From Mimachlamys varia (Eukaryota; Mollusca; Bivalvia; Pectinida; Pectinidae), in assembly GCA_947623455.1 (NCBI GenBank), contig OX392528.1, positions 54,950,322 to 55,014,321 of the forward strand: DNA of 64,000 bases, read 5' to 3'. Positions 48,001-57,200 of the stretch are shown here, in pieces (the stretch's first letter is position 1; each line of letters starts with the position of its first letter). Both the position numbers and the translations under genes were made by a program. The notes under the pieces were generated by a model, which was not told where the DNA came from, ran no database searches, and was given only the letters and a program-made list of their open reading frames with translations.

Positions 48001-51000
48001 TGCTGAAACGAAGTAAACCTGAGCGGTAACTAACAAGAAACTCTTGACAGAAAAATCCAAAGATTTGAAAATAATTCAGGTGTGATCCACTTCAACAACA
48101 AGCCGAAGTCAGAAGACAGATCAAAATGGACGACGCCTGTTTACAAATACCGAGTTTCAACTGCTGCTGTATTGGTAACCACATAGGAATTCATATTGAT
48201 AATATAAGTTAATCTTAATTAAATCTAAAAATGTAATAAGTTATTAGGCTTGATTTTTGCTTCAGGTTTTGCCGAAAGTTACGTATATTGGGCCTTTAAC
48301 ACCAAATTTTGCAAAAACCTTTTTCCCACAAATTCTTACCTCTGCCTTTTTTCTTGGGCGATTTTTGTTCTTCATCAGAATCAGCTGCTTTTTTGGGTGT
48401 TGCTGTAACACAGTAAAACCATTTTATGCTTTAAGCTGTAATTCAACATTTAACGGCTTTATCAATGAGTCATTCACAAAAAAATTATGGAGCCCTATAG
48501 ATCTATTTCAAAAGTGTTATCTCCCTTGTTTGCCATATCATGACTACACTGGGAAGTGTTTTGAAACAAATCTGCACCATGTAGGTATGACGACGTCATA
48601 ATGGGAATTGCGTCATCCGATTGTCACATGGCGCCAAATCATCACAAAATCACTTCCTGGAAGTCCATCTTGTATCCACCATTGTGGCCTACCTAGGGGA
48701 AGAACAACACTTTTGGGAAAGGCCTATACATACCACTGCAAGAAATGTAAACTCATAAATGTAAATTCTAGTGAAAAATGTAGGTAAAATATGACATCCG
48801 AAACAGCATGTGCTATCTACCTTTAGATACATCAGTCATGTAAGTTTGGTTGAGGTAGGACTTATAGTTAGTTACCTCACAACTGACTAAGGGTAAAGCA
48901 ATACAATTCGGTTAGTTCACGATTATTTTCGGCAGCGGTGCCCCTGAAGACACTGATTATTGATTGGACTAAATCGTACCTGTTTTTTTCGGCTCAGATC
49001 TAGCAGGAGCCTTCTTGGTAGGACTAGAACCCCCGGATACTTTGGCGATCTGTACCATCCAGTTTGGAAGTACTCGCTTCTTGTCAGTAGGCAGGGTCAT
49101 ATCCCCTTTCCCTGGGGGTCGAACTGTCTTCTGCAATTGTAAGATTATTTATATTTATCACACAATAAGGTATCCAGTTTACCTCATAAATAAAGCATTA
49201 AAAGGAGATATAGCATTCCGTTGCTGGGATGCAGAAATTATGATGATGTTTCAGGCAATTTCTGAGATAGATATGAAGATTAGAATGGGATGAATATTCT
49301 GTGCCAATAGGTAAATAGAATAGGAATTTCCAGCCTCAGTATTTTCAAATTGGTACAAAACCTTTGACAACAAGTTTTTGGTAATACCCAATGTGATAAC
49401 CTCCAGGCTAGGGGAAATGTCTCTTTACTAAATTCCTAGGCATTAGAGAGCTGTGGGATACCAAGTACTGTTCTTACATAAACTGACTTTTTTCATTATT
49501 CAGTTGTTAACAAATTTAAAGCGTAAACAGAACAGGAACAGACTAGCATTCAAAAATCTATCAAAACAGAAAAAAGAAATAACAACATAAAGTACAAACA
49601 CAAACCTTTTTTGCTGGACTACTAGTGTGTTTGTTGTCATCTTCATCCTCATCATCTTCCTCATCTTCCTCCTCTTTTTCTGACTCTGAAAATGAATATA
49701 CGTTTATATGAAAATTTCATGTGAAAAGCTCAAAAAGGGGAATAGAGGTTTAATAATAGCTATATCATATGCATTTATTATACAACCACACTGACTGTCA
49801 AGAGCATTTCACAAGTTTGTGATTATATATGTATACTAGGCTGAATGTGATTTATGTCCATTTTAGAATGTGCCAGGCTTCGATATTGGAAGAAAGCTAG
49901 AGTTTCCCAAGAAAAAAAACACAAACACATTGTACGGCCTTGAACGTAGGCCTTGAACCCTTGACCCAGAGGTGGAGGGCTAGTGGTAGCAGAATGTCAG
50001 ACACATTTACCTCTTGGCAACCAAATCCTTATAATGTAATAGTATATGTTACATCAATATTATTTGCGCAAACAATTTGAATCTTTACCTTTTTGCCGTA
50101 TGATATGAATCAAATTGTTCTGAAAAAAAATGTACATACCTTCTGACTTTGCAGCTGCAGTATCATTTTGAACTCCACTGGAAATAAAAAATACCATTGT
50201 AATAATTAATTCTATAATTAGAATCAAGAGCAAAAAGAACAAATACCCGGTACAGCCCATTTATAGCTAAAATGAAAAAACAATGACATACTGTAAACCA
50301 ACTAATTTTCATGTGTGATTAATTTTCGCTTATTTTGCGGATGATTAAAATTTGCAAAAATTCATTGCCGGAAAATAGTTTTAATCAGAAGCATGCCAAC
50401 TATATAAGAGCACTGCATTGTACATAGGATTTACATCCATATTTATTCAGAAAATTAAATCGCCACGAAATAGTTGTTTTATATGCAAACGCGAAAATCA
50501 GTCACCACTAAAATAAGGTGGTTTACAGTATATTCTATAAGAAAAGCAGACAAGTACAAGTTTATAATTATTTAAATTTCAACATTTTTTAAAATACAAC
50601 CAACATATTTATCTGTCATTTATAAACTCATTGATATCATTTATAACACACGCAAACAATATTCACCCTTTATTTGCTCCATTGGTAATCTTGTTTGTTT
50701 TCACTTTGAAGAAAAGTTTATCTGGAAGTAAACCAAACACATCCCCTGCTCGGAGACATCGTTTCTCGTCCTTAGGGAGAGCTACAGCGGAACCTCCGCC
50801 ATTCTTCTTGAAAAAGCATGGATTGCTGTGTGTCTTTTAAAGAGAAACCAAAATCAAACATGAATATTCATGGCATATTTAAATTTACCAAAATCAACAT
50901 GAATATTCATTGCATATTAACCAAAATCAACATGAAAATTCATGCCATATTTACCAAAATCAACATGAATATTCATGGAATATTAACCAAAATCAAACAT

Positions 51001-52893
51001 TAATATTCATGGCATTTATAAGAAAAGCTGTCAACACTTTATATTTTTAGTTACTACAGTATTCCTAGTTTCTTATTCTAAAAAAATCAAGCAGATTGTG
51101 ATCAATTAGATTAACTATGAGAATTATTTTATGATATACTCAACTTTAGCATGCTGAATTTCAAATTCTATCATTTTCAAAACAGGAAAAATTGAAGTAA
51201 CATCATCAATTTTGCCACAGCCAAAAAGATGTGATATAACTGTAAGAAAATTTCACCTGTTACTGATCAGAAATTTATGTTAGGATGATATGACAATGAA
51301 TCATCACATCGAGCTAAGATATAGATTAAATTTCTTCATGTTACATTCAAAATTATGGATCTCTGGTTGAGTAGTCCAGATCTGACTGTTGGTGACTTCC
51401 CCAGTTACCTATCTAGAAGCTCTTGTTTATACATTGAATTTGTGTATCTTCCACATGAAGACCTATAGCAACTAAATCTAAAACATTCACCAAAAGGTCG
51501 CACTGAGATAAACCACTTCCATACGAAACCAGGGCTTTATCAGGGGGTTTTGGGAATCGGACCCAGAGATCAAATTGGGAAAAAATTGATCAACATAACA
51601 GCTATTTGGGAAATTTTGACAAACACTATTATAACAACTACATGTAAATACATTGTACATTATTTCTTTTCTAAATTACTATTTAAAGCACTGTCACTAC
51701 TCATGACATTTACAGCCCATCTTTCTAGTTTCTTATTAAAGTTATTTATGTTACAAGAAGCTCCTCAAGCATGTTAAACCACCAATTTTTTTTCAAGTGT
51801 CTGAATTGGGAATTTTTAAGAGGAAATTTGGGAAAATCACACTTTTTCTTCATTGGGAATGGGTCCGTTTACCGGACCTAAAAAGAGGAGTGATAAAGCC
51901 CTTGAAACATTAGGGTCTGTTTAATGGACAGGAATCAAACTCATGGTTATGAGCACACAGTGGAGTACATCACCATCAAATGCTCCTACACCTCTCATAG
52001 CGAACTGGGGAAGGTATATATGAGGTGAACAGAAACAGCAACAGAGGAATTGATATATTTAAACACATGTATGTGTATACCAAGAATAAAAGAATACAAA
52101 CCGGTGTCAGATACAAGTCTCCATTTTCCACTTCTAGTATGCCATGGTTCCTTGAAACTCTCTTATCAGTGACCTGAAATAATTATATTGAGAACATTTT
52201 AATTTTAATGAAGGAAGTTTCAATCTAAACTTTTGTGTTTTTCTCAAATCTTCCAGGCATAAATAAAACAGTTCAATTTAACTTTCCAACATTTAGTTAA
52301 TATTTGTTTTTCATTTTTTTTTTGTTCATGCAAATTAAAACAATAGGACATTTTAAAACAAATTAAGTAGCAGGTATACCAGACCCTCAAAAGGGCCTTA
52401 TTTTTGACAATCATGCTCTCAGGGATTATGACTTGACCTTTGTAATTTCTAATTTTATGCATGTTATAAGGGCCAACTGCAAGTCCCAATTTTCTGGAAA
52501 TTTTAAAAATAAATCTTCAGGGATGCAGATCTATGAGTATATAGGGGCCCAGAAGCCAGTTGCCCCTTAAAATATGTCTGCATGGTCCCCATAGATTTTC
52601 TGAAATTTTGTCATTTATTACTACTGCAACTTCTCTTTTGAAATTGACTGGGGCCTGGCCCCTAACTCAAAACATTTGATTTTTATCTCTGATCATTTTG
52701 TGTTAACTTGTAGTTAATATGATTTATAAGCATACGTTTTTTAAAATGTGTACTCATATTACCATGAATGCCAACAACGAAGACAGATAAATCTTGTTAC
52801 CTGTAGGAATGGCCCCCTTCCTATGACTGTCTTTGTCAGTGGTACGTCTATCACATCACTGCCCTCCAATGACAAAAGAGTTATACCCGACAT
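35818..52893 (-). CDS. APLF: APLF homologue (aprataxin and PNKP-like factor), 15 exons, complete
   Basis: A nuclear scaffold for non-homologous end joining: the FHA domain binds phosphorylated XRCC1/XRCC4, the Ku-binding motif recruits Ku, the PBZ finger binds poly(ADP-ribose), and the acidic tail binds histones (family knowledge). Coding exons in transcript order: 52801-52893, 52102-52173, 50667-50833, 50140-50177, 49606-49685, 48980-49130, 48340-48402, 46626-46718, 45783-45878, 44682-45014, 43894-44018, 42137-42834, 38867-38959, 37774-37829, 35818-36047. They total 2388 nt, 795 aa, all in phase. FHA covers about residues 1-105 (TVIGRGPFLQVTDKRVSRNH). The Ku motif KKRVLPNWM is 167-175. PBZ is C662, C668, H675, H681. 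The acidic tail is about 725-775. It is longer than human APLF (511 aa) because of Lys/Glu-rich repeats at about 200-655. Only one PBZ finger is seen where vertebrates have two. Confidence 0.95.
36490..37010. repeat. GACCTTGACC-rich degenerate repeat
   Basis: In APLF intron 14. Repeated 'tgaccttgacc/ttttgac' motifs end in 'gacagaaggacagacagaca', a common form of the molluscan-type interspersed repeat. Confidence 0.6.
37021..37258. repeat. TIR element ('caaaagtgttgtt' family), copy 1
   Basis: Left 'ataggcctatcacaaaagtg', right 'aacaacacttttgggaaagg'. About 238 bp, similar along its length to 48496-48729. In APLF intron 14. Confidence 0.85.
37774..37829 (-). CDS. APLF: APLF exon 14
   Basis: Acceptor TTCTAG, donor GTGAGT. 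It encodes KYAKYKDNMKEKAGLNRK, a basic linker. It occupies the place of the second PBZ of vertebrates but has no Cys/His ligands. Confidence 0.87.
38431..38827. repeat. TIR element ('tacagtggactcc' family), copy 1
   Basis: Ends 'tacagtggactcc' and 'ggagtgcactgta', TA-flanked, 397 bp. Inverted relative to 47283-47739. In APLF intron 13. Confidence 0.85.
38867..38959 (-). CDS. APLF: APLF exon 13: second half of PBZ finger
   Basis: Acceptor GGTAG, donor GTATGT. Joined to exon 12 it gives CMFGKKCYRKNPAHFADFCH then PGDD, a C-x5-C-x6-H-x5-H PBZ finger. Exit phase 2. Confidence 0.95.
39188..39791. repeat. Large imperfect inverted repeat
   Basis: 44-bp near-identical outer arms at 39188-39231 and 39748-39791 (core cttttcttatgatcactgct). 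The inner arms are diverged but still alignable, including ccggtcgaac/ccggtgaaac. In APLF intron 12. Confidence 0.75.
40299..41780. mobile_element. 1.5-kb TIR element without visible transposase
   Basis: Terminal inverted repeats of about 28 bp: 'ggccataccaatttgattta' plus 'ttgttc' on the left and 'gaacaataaatcaaattggt' plus 'atggcc' on the right. 'gagcgagcgg' and 'gagcggtaat' motifs lie subterminally. No long ORF. In APLF intron 12. Confidence 0.8.
42137..42834 (-). CDS. APLF: APLF exon 12: tandem repeats and first half of PBZ finger
   Basis: Acceptor TTAATTCAG, donor GTATTG; 698 bp. It holds two EEEYKP/K modules, an AT-hook-like KRGRPKKK, three 22-residue repeats (DESEEEKPKARKPQKKAKSE), and ends KKRKKCMFGKKCY, the first two zinc ligands of PBZ. 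Exit phase 2. Confidence 0.93.
42318..42520. repeat. Three 66-bp in-frame coding repeats in APLF exon 12
   Basis: Period 66 bp (22 codons). Copies differ by a few silent or conservative changes. They lengthen the Lys/Glu-rich region without breaking frame. Confidence 0.9.
43529..43611. repeat. G-rich tract (GGGGTGGGGG then GGT repeats)
   Basis: About 80 bp almost free of other bases on plus, with many G3+ runs, in APLF intron 11. The APLF pre-mRNA carries the C-rich complement. Confidence 0.95.
43894..44018 (-). CDS. APLF: APLF exon 11: acidic segment
   Basis: Acceptor ATTGTAG, donor GTAAAT. It encodes VDEFVAPDDLSDEEEDISDE then KDSDFVLEDDDSGSDWEASN. Exit phase 0. Confidence 0.87.
44522..44582 (-). 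repeat. tRNA-derived SINE head
   Basis: Minus-strand A-box-like GGTGCAGTGGATAGGGC and B-box-like GGGTTTGATTC. In APLF intron 10. It lacks tRNA pairing. Confidence 0.5.
44682..45014 (-). CDS. APLF: APLF exon 10: basic/acidic region
   Basis: Acceptor TGTTTAG, donor GTATGT; 110 codons. Segments include DDYKPKNTGRGRGRKPAVKS and KKKPFKRVRRVRDWNTPSTS. Probably disordered, with possible nuclear-localisation clusters. Phase 1-1. Confidence 0.87.
45309..45777. repeat. TA-flanked MITE abutting the APLF exon 9 donor
   Basis: TIRs 'cattgtaccctc' and 'gagggtacactg' with TA at 45309-45310 and 45776-45777. Interior 'cgccaccc' motifs (ttcgccacccttg) recur near both ends. Mariner-type by target site. Its right TA forms intron positions +6/+7 after exon 9. 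Confidence 0.85.
45783..45878 (-). CDS. APLF: APLF exon 9: EEEYKP module
   Basis: Acceptor TTATACAG, donor GTAGGT. It encodes GGGQKKKAAESEEEEEEESE then EEYKPKPRSRGK. Phase 1-1. A TA-flanked MITE ends 7 nt inside the following intron, and the acceptor is duplicated upstream (see repeat at 45850-46240). Confidence 0.88.
45850..46240. repeat. Tandem duplication (about 126-132 bp) of the APLF exon 9 acceptor region
   Basis: Three copies of the acceptor region with 'ctgacctcctcctgtata', 'aacatgcggtact' and 'aagaattgataagaccgttt'. Acceptor-like junctions lie at 45879, 46005 and 46137. The two upstream copies keep CAG/GAGGAG and gain a GTATGT after 16 nt (45989-46004) or 15 nt (46122-46136). Confidence 0.88.
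46626..46718 (-). CDS. APLF: APLF exon 8: EEEYKP module
   Basis: Acceptor TATATAG, donor GTAAGG. It encodes GAVQKKKDFSESEEEEESEE then EYKPTATSRSR. Phase 1-1 and clearly related to exon 9. Confidence 0.88.
47283..47739. repeat. TIR element ('tacagtggactcc' family), copy 2
   Basis: Inverted copy of 38431-38827, 457 bp, ends 'tacagtacactcc' and 'gtccactgta'. In APLF intron 7. Confidence 0.85.
48004..48299 (+). repeat. MITE copy, 'ggcccaatatacgtaa' family (5' truncated)
   Basis: Starts within the element (gaaacgaagtaaacctgagc) and keeps the right TIR 'gttacgtatattgggccttt'. In APLF intron 7, ending 40 bp from exon 7. Confidence 0.85.
48340..48402 (-). CDS. APLF: APLF exon 7
   Basis: Acceptor TGTTACAG, donor GTAAGA. 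It encodes ATPKKAADSDEEQKSPKKKG then R. First of a run of symmetric phase 1-1 Lys/Glu-rich exons. Confidence 0.85.
48496..48729. repeat. TIR element ('caaaagtgttgtt' family), copy 2
   Basis: Matches 37021-37258 (cttgtatccaccattgtggc). Right end 'ttttgggaaaggcctata'. In APLF intron 6. Confidence 0.85.
48980..49130 (-). CDS. APLF: APLF exon 6: Ku-binding motif
   Basis: Acceptor AATTGCAG, donor GTACGA. It contains DKKRVLPNWMVQIAK, matching the APLF-type Ku-binding motif (RKRILPTWML in human). Exit phase 1. Confidence 0.94.
49606..49685 (-). CDS. APLF: APLF exon 5: acidic linker
   Basis: Acceptor ATTTTCAG, donor GTTTGT. It encodes ESEKEEEDEEDDEDEDDNKH then TSSPAKK. Exit phase 0. Confidence 0.88.
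50140..50177 (-). CDS. APLF: APLF exon 4 (38 bp)
   Basis: Acceptor TTTCCAG, donor GTATGT. It encodes GVQNDTAAAKSE, a linker. Accepted because it links exon 3 (phase 2) to exon 5 (phase 1). Confidence 0.8.
50289..50530. repeat. TA-flanked MITE ('ctgtaaaccaactaatttt')
   Basis: Left 'tactgtaaaccaactaattt', right 'aaataaggtggtttacagta', TA on each side, 242 bp. In APLF intron 3. Confidence 0.8.
50667..50833 (-). CDS. APLF: APLF exon 3: end of FHA domain
   Basis: Acceptor TTTAAAAG, donor GTGAAT. It starts THSNPCFFKKNGGG (THTNPCFY in vertebrates) and includes LRAGDVFGLLPDKLFFKV. Exit phase 2. Confidence 0.94.
50868..51012. repeat. About 30-bp minisatellite
   Basis: Five copies of 'accaaaatcaacatgaatat' plus 'tcatggcat'. 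In APLF intron 2. Confidence 0.85.
51530..51903. repeat. TIR element ('agggctttatca')
   Basis: Left 'agggctttatca', right 'tgataaagccct', with GAAAC on both flanks. In APLF intron 2. Confidence 0.65.
52102..52173 (-). CDS. APLF: APLF exon 2: FHA phosphopeptide-binding loop
   Basis: Acceptor TTATTTCAG, donor GTTTGT. It encodes VTDKRVSRNHGILEVENGDL then YLTP. The SRNH motif is the FHA S/R-x-x-H core. Confidence 0.95.
52801..52893 (-). CDS. APLF: APLF exon 1: start of FHA domain
   Basis: ATG at 52891-52893 gives MSGITLLSLEGSDVIDVPLT then KTVIGRGPFLQ, then donor GTAACA. Vertebrate APLF also starts MSG and has TVIGRGPLLG. A TTTTTTTCAG just before suggests a 5'UTR intron acceptor. Confidence 0.93.
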
Positions 52894-54124
52894 TGTTTTT
52901 TTTCTGAAAAAAAAAATGTACAAAATACACTTGTTTTAAAGTTTTCTTTTCCAGTGATACACCCTATTTCAAGAATAATAAGTATATACCGGGTACTAAC
53001 ATTTTTTTATCAATCATTGTCAAAAGGTGTATTTATTTAGTAAATTAATTACTATTTTATCACAAGTATTTCGTTGTCGTAAGATATATTGTAAGAAAGT
53101 CACGACTAGATATTTGTATTCAACAAGTTTGTTTTTAAATACCTACAGATTCCTATAGTGAAATAAGAAAAAAAATCTTGGAAATGTATTTCAATTTGTT
53201 CTGTACGTTTTGCACCAGTATTATAATTTATTTTAAGATGAAAAGATAGTTTCTCTAATGTTGTATTTTCATAATATAAGGTGCTTGTAGAAAACATGAG
53301 TTGTTTAAGGAATCAAGCAACTTTACAAGTTTAACAAATAGCTGACTTTGATTTCTTCACTGTTTTTTTTCGGATTACAAGACTTGCCCCAAACCATTTG
53401 AGATTTATGTCAACATCTAATATCAATCCTACTAAAGCTCAATTAATTGAAGTGTAACGTTAGTTTGATATGTAGTCAATCATCCATTCTGAAAAAATCT
53501 TGCTTCCAAGTTGCAAGTAGATCTATTCAATTTACAACAGTTTTACTTATTATTACAAAAAAGAATTAATTCATTTCATAATGAAGTGAAACTATTTCAA
53601 CTTTTGAATCGGAGGAGTTCAAATGTATCTTTAGGGTTAAATGAGTTCAACAATTTTAACTTTTTTCCTGTACATCACTAAAAAAATAATCTTGAAGTTG
53701 AAATCCTGATGTTTTTTTTAATAAAGATGGATGGGCCCTTAGACCTTTCCAAATCAGTGGATGGAACCGGAGAGCGAGAAGTTTCGATAGATTTAATCAC
53801 CCTCCAAATGCACATCGTTTTAATTGCAACATAAACAATGTTAATCTGAAATAAAAATTTGAAGGAATTCAGACTCTTTACAAGCTAAAGAAGAAGATGA
53901 AGCTGAGAAGCGTGTCGCCGGTTCCGACCGGACAATGCCGACGGCGATGGTGGATGGTAAACAGACAGCTGATGTGTAAACAAATGGACGATCTTTTGGA
54001 TTATATGACCATTGAACTCATAACAATAATTATTTAGATACCATGCACACAAAGTAATAAATATGCAATTACATTTAGTTCGTCACACCATGGAATACGA
54101 TGATCAAAAACTCGATTCTTCTCT
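52894..54124. other. APLF 5' flank
   Basis: Between the APLF start codon and the unknown gene upstream, both minus strand. It should contain APLF 5'UTR/promoter sequence. Nothing specific is recognised. Confidence 0.4.
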
Positions 54125-54222
54125 TCACCAACGCATGTTTCTTGTTTTCCCCTGCATTTTTGTTGCCTCCAAGCCAGAAGAGTTCTTCGAAGGAACGATA
54201 ACGAAATTGATTTGCTGCCGCA
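54125..54222 (-). CDS. Unknown gene exon 4
   Basis: Acceptor TTTATTGCAG completes a Met codon, then RQQINFVIVPSKNSSG and a basic end before TGA. Chosen because it is the only in-phase downstream exon with a good acceptor; moderate certainty. Confidence 0.42.
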
Positions 54223-57200
54223 CTGCAATAAACACCAACAAGTCCAAGCGTATAAAAATTGACAGTGATTTGTACATTTTTATACAAAATGTAATGATAT
54301 TAATAATAATATATGTTTATTTTAAGCATCCTTAGCCTTTAATTTGTAACCAGAGCTAGGTTTATTGCCGAAAAAAAATATCCTGTACTTATAAAGTAGC
54401 ATGCATATATACTGTATACGAAAGAAAAAAATCAGATTAGATTTTTTTCTGGAAATCATAAAAATCGTTATTAAAATTGGCTTGAAATTAATTTCCTTAT
54501 GCATTTTAATATAAATAGTCTGTCATATAATTATGAATCATAAAAAGCATAGTAAGCTTTAATTTTACCACTAAATAATGGCAAATACTAAGCAAAGGAA
54601 ATCATTTTTTTTTTATTTTCTTTCTTAGTCCTTTAATTATCTCTAATTATATTTTTTAGTTTTTATATGATCATTATTTGTACAAATATATAGATTCGAG
54701 TTGAAATTGATCATATTCATTATATACATGTATATAAAACAAATACAAATTCATTTTATTAAGAATAAGAAATATTTTGAGGATTGACAATTCTTTCCAG
54801 GCACATACACTTTCTTCATAATCTGCCCGTTTTCCATTTGAAGTTGCAAGTGCGATACAATCTCGATACCAATCTAGAAGACGGAGCTTATAGCAGTCCA
54901 ATAACTTCCCAGGCTTGGGAAATATTGTAACTACATTATCTTAATTCCCTGTACAGTGAGTTATCGAACTGTGAAAGCCACACATGACACCACATGTATC
55001 CTCGATATCCAGGGGTAAATTACATAAGGTGATCGTAACCCCTGGATATCGAGAATGCTGACAGTATCTATAAAAATTCACGATACCTGTATGTAAAAAG
55101 CAATAAAATGTAATTATCTTCCGTAATTTTAATCAAGTATAGAAACTCGACATACGCAATCAGACGAGTGTCCTTTTTGATTCATAGCAGTTTTGAACAT
55201 TTGGTTTACACCAACGACCCGGTTTCCATAACGAATGGGGGTTTCTTCTCCAGTCCAAGAGGCCTCATGTGAAGTGTACATTTCAAAGTAGTCTGCATCA
55301 GCTACAAAAGTAAAAATAAGCAAATAAACAAACAAAACAAAAAACAAACAAAAAACAACAAAAACAAGTTATGACAATAACTAACATGGTTCTCAGATTC
55401 GACAATATTTTTGTTTTAATTTAATACCATCGCACGCAACCAGTTATCCCAATCCAAACCTAAAAAAAACTATTTATTTTAAAACTGAAGAACTTTTTGA
55501 AATGCGAGTATCAAAAGTATCATATTCATATTGATCTGATTAAATGATGTGAACTAAAGGGAAAAGTCACAAAATAGTTGTTTACGCCGATTTTGGATGA
55601 ATCCCCCAACTAACGGCACAATTTAAATATTTTTTATCTTGTTGGTAAACGAATTAATTCGATCAATTAGTGATGAAACAGAAGAAAAGTATTTTAAATA
55701 TTGTCAAACGTAACTTATTGTCGCCGTTTGTTTTAATTAACATTCTTAATAAGTATAGTCAATGGGGTTGGGGTGGGCACAGGGACACGTAGCTGCGATC
55801 TACCCCCTCCCCCCCCCCCAAAAAAAAGAAAAGTGTAAAATTACTTTAAACACCCTAGTTTAGGTCTAACACTAGCTGTAACAAATTCTCAGGTCCCTGT
55901 GATGTTGATCAGTGTCGACGACAATTAAAATTGATCACATTAAAAAAAAAAGTACGACGTCCACCGTGTCCACGATGGAGCTCACATCTAGCTGCTTACA
56001 AGTCCTAGACGAAAACGATGAGAAATCGGGGGGGGGGGGGGTGTTGAATGTCTAATTGATTTTGAATGTTTTTGGAGGGAAACTTACTTAGAACACGATA
56101 CGTTCATTTGCGAGTTGCTTCCCTTTAAACCCAAAACTTTAGCATATGGCTTCACAAAGTAACGATTGGAAATGTCCAACATTTGACTCACAACACCATG
56201 GCGAAATAAATATGGTAGAAAAACTTGAGGGATGGGGGAAGGGTCATTCTCGAAATCCAGGGTTACAATCACCTACGCTCTCTGCACCCCTAGAATATGT
56301 CATAATACAACTGAAGAATCCGTGTGTGACACCTTGTTGACGAGACAAGAAGACTAGGTTCGACCCTTTGATGTACATCAAAATAATATTGTGGTCACAT
56401 TATGATAAAAAATTGACAGTTTCTTTTAAAATGGCGATTGCAACTCCTTTGTTATCTTCAAATGAAAAAAAAAAAGGTATTGGGCGAAACACTGTTTGGT
56501 ATTTTTTTCCCCCAATCAGACTTTTTTTTTAAGTTTTAAATCATGAGTTGTAACTTATTGTTTTTCGTCTTCTGTATCTTCAAGAGATTTTTAAGTTAAG
56601 GAATACCTGAAGTTAAGGAACGTTCATGAACCGGGGTCAGGGAATCTGCGCTATATCATTGAAATCGTTTAAATTGAAGAAAAAAAATCAAATCGGAGGC
56701 CATATCCGCATGTTTCTGTATAAAAATCGATTAATTTATTGAAAGTTGTTAGATCTACATCCGGCGGAATCTAAAATGGCAGCTTCCATTACTGGCATGT
56801 ATGCTAGTTCTAGGGGATTTCATGGTTGGTTTTTGACTGGAGTTTCTAAAATTACGTGTATGTATTTCGCTTACATGTACAACAGTTTACGTCATCTAGA
56901 AAGGACGCGCCTTCACGTGCTGGAGACGGGGTATGTTGGTGTATGTGTGCTTGAGACATGGTATGTTGGTGTATTTGTGATGGAGATATCGTATGTTGGT
57001 GAATGTGTGCTGGAGACAGAGTATGCTGGTGTAGTTCGTATTTTGAAATTATCAAAAATATGTATACTTCTAGCAGTAATAATGCTTTTGGTATATAAAT
57101 TTAAGGTCCAATATACGTAACTTCAGGACATTTTTCGTGATTCTTAAAAATTCTGAAAAAAATCAAGTTGATAACCATGCAAAAATAAAGCCTAAAACGA

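Noticed and set aside
56746..57120. 124-aa plus ORF with YVGVCVLET repeats
   Set aside because: Generated by a 30-bp minisatellite whose length is a multiple of three; no family match or splice support.
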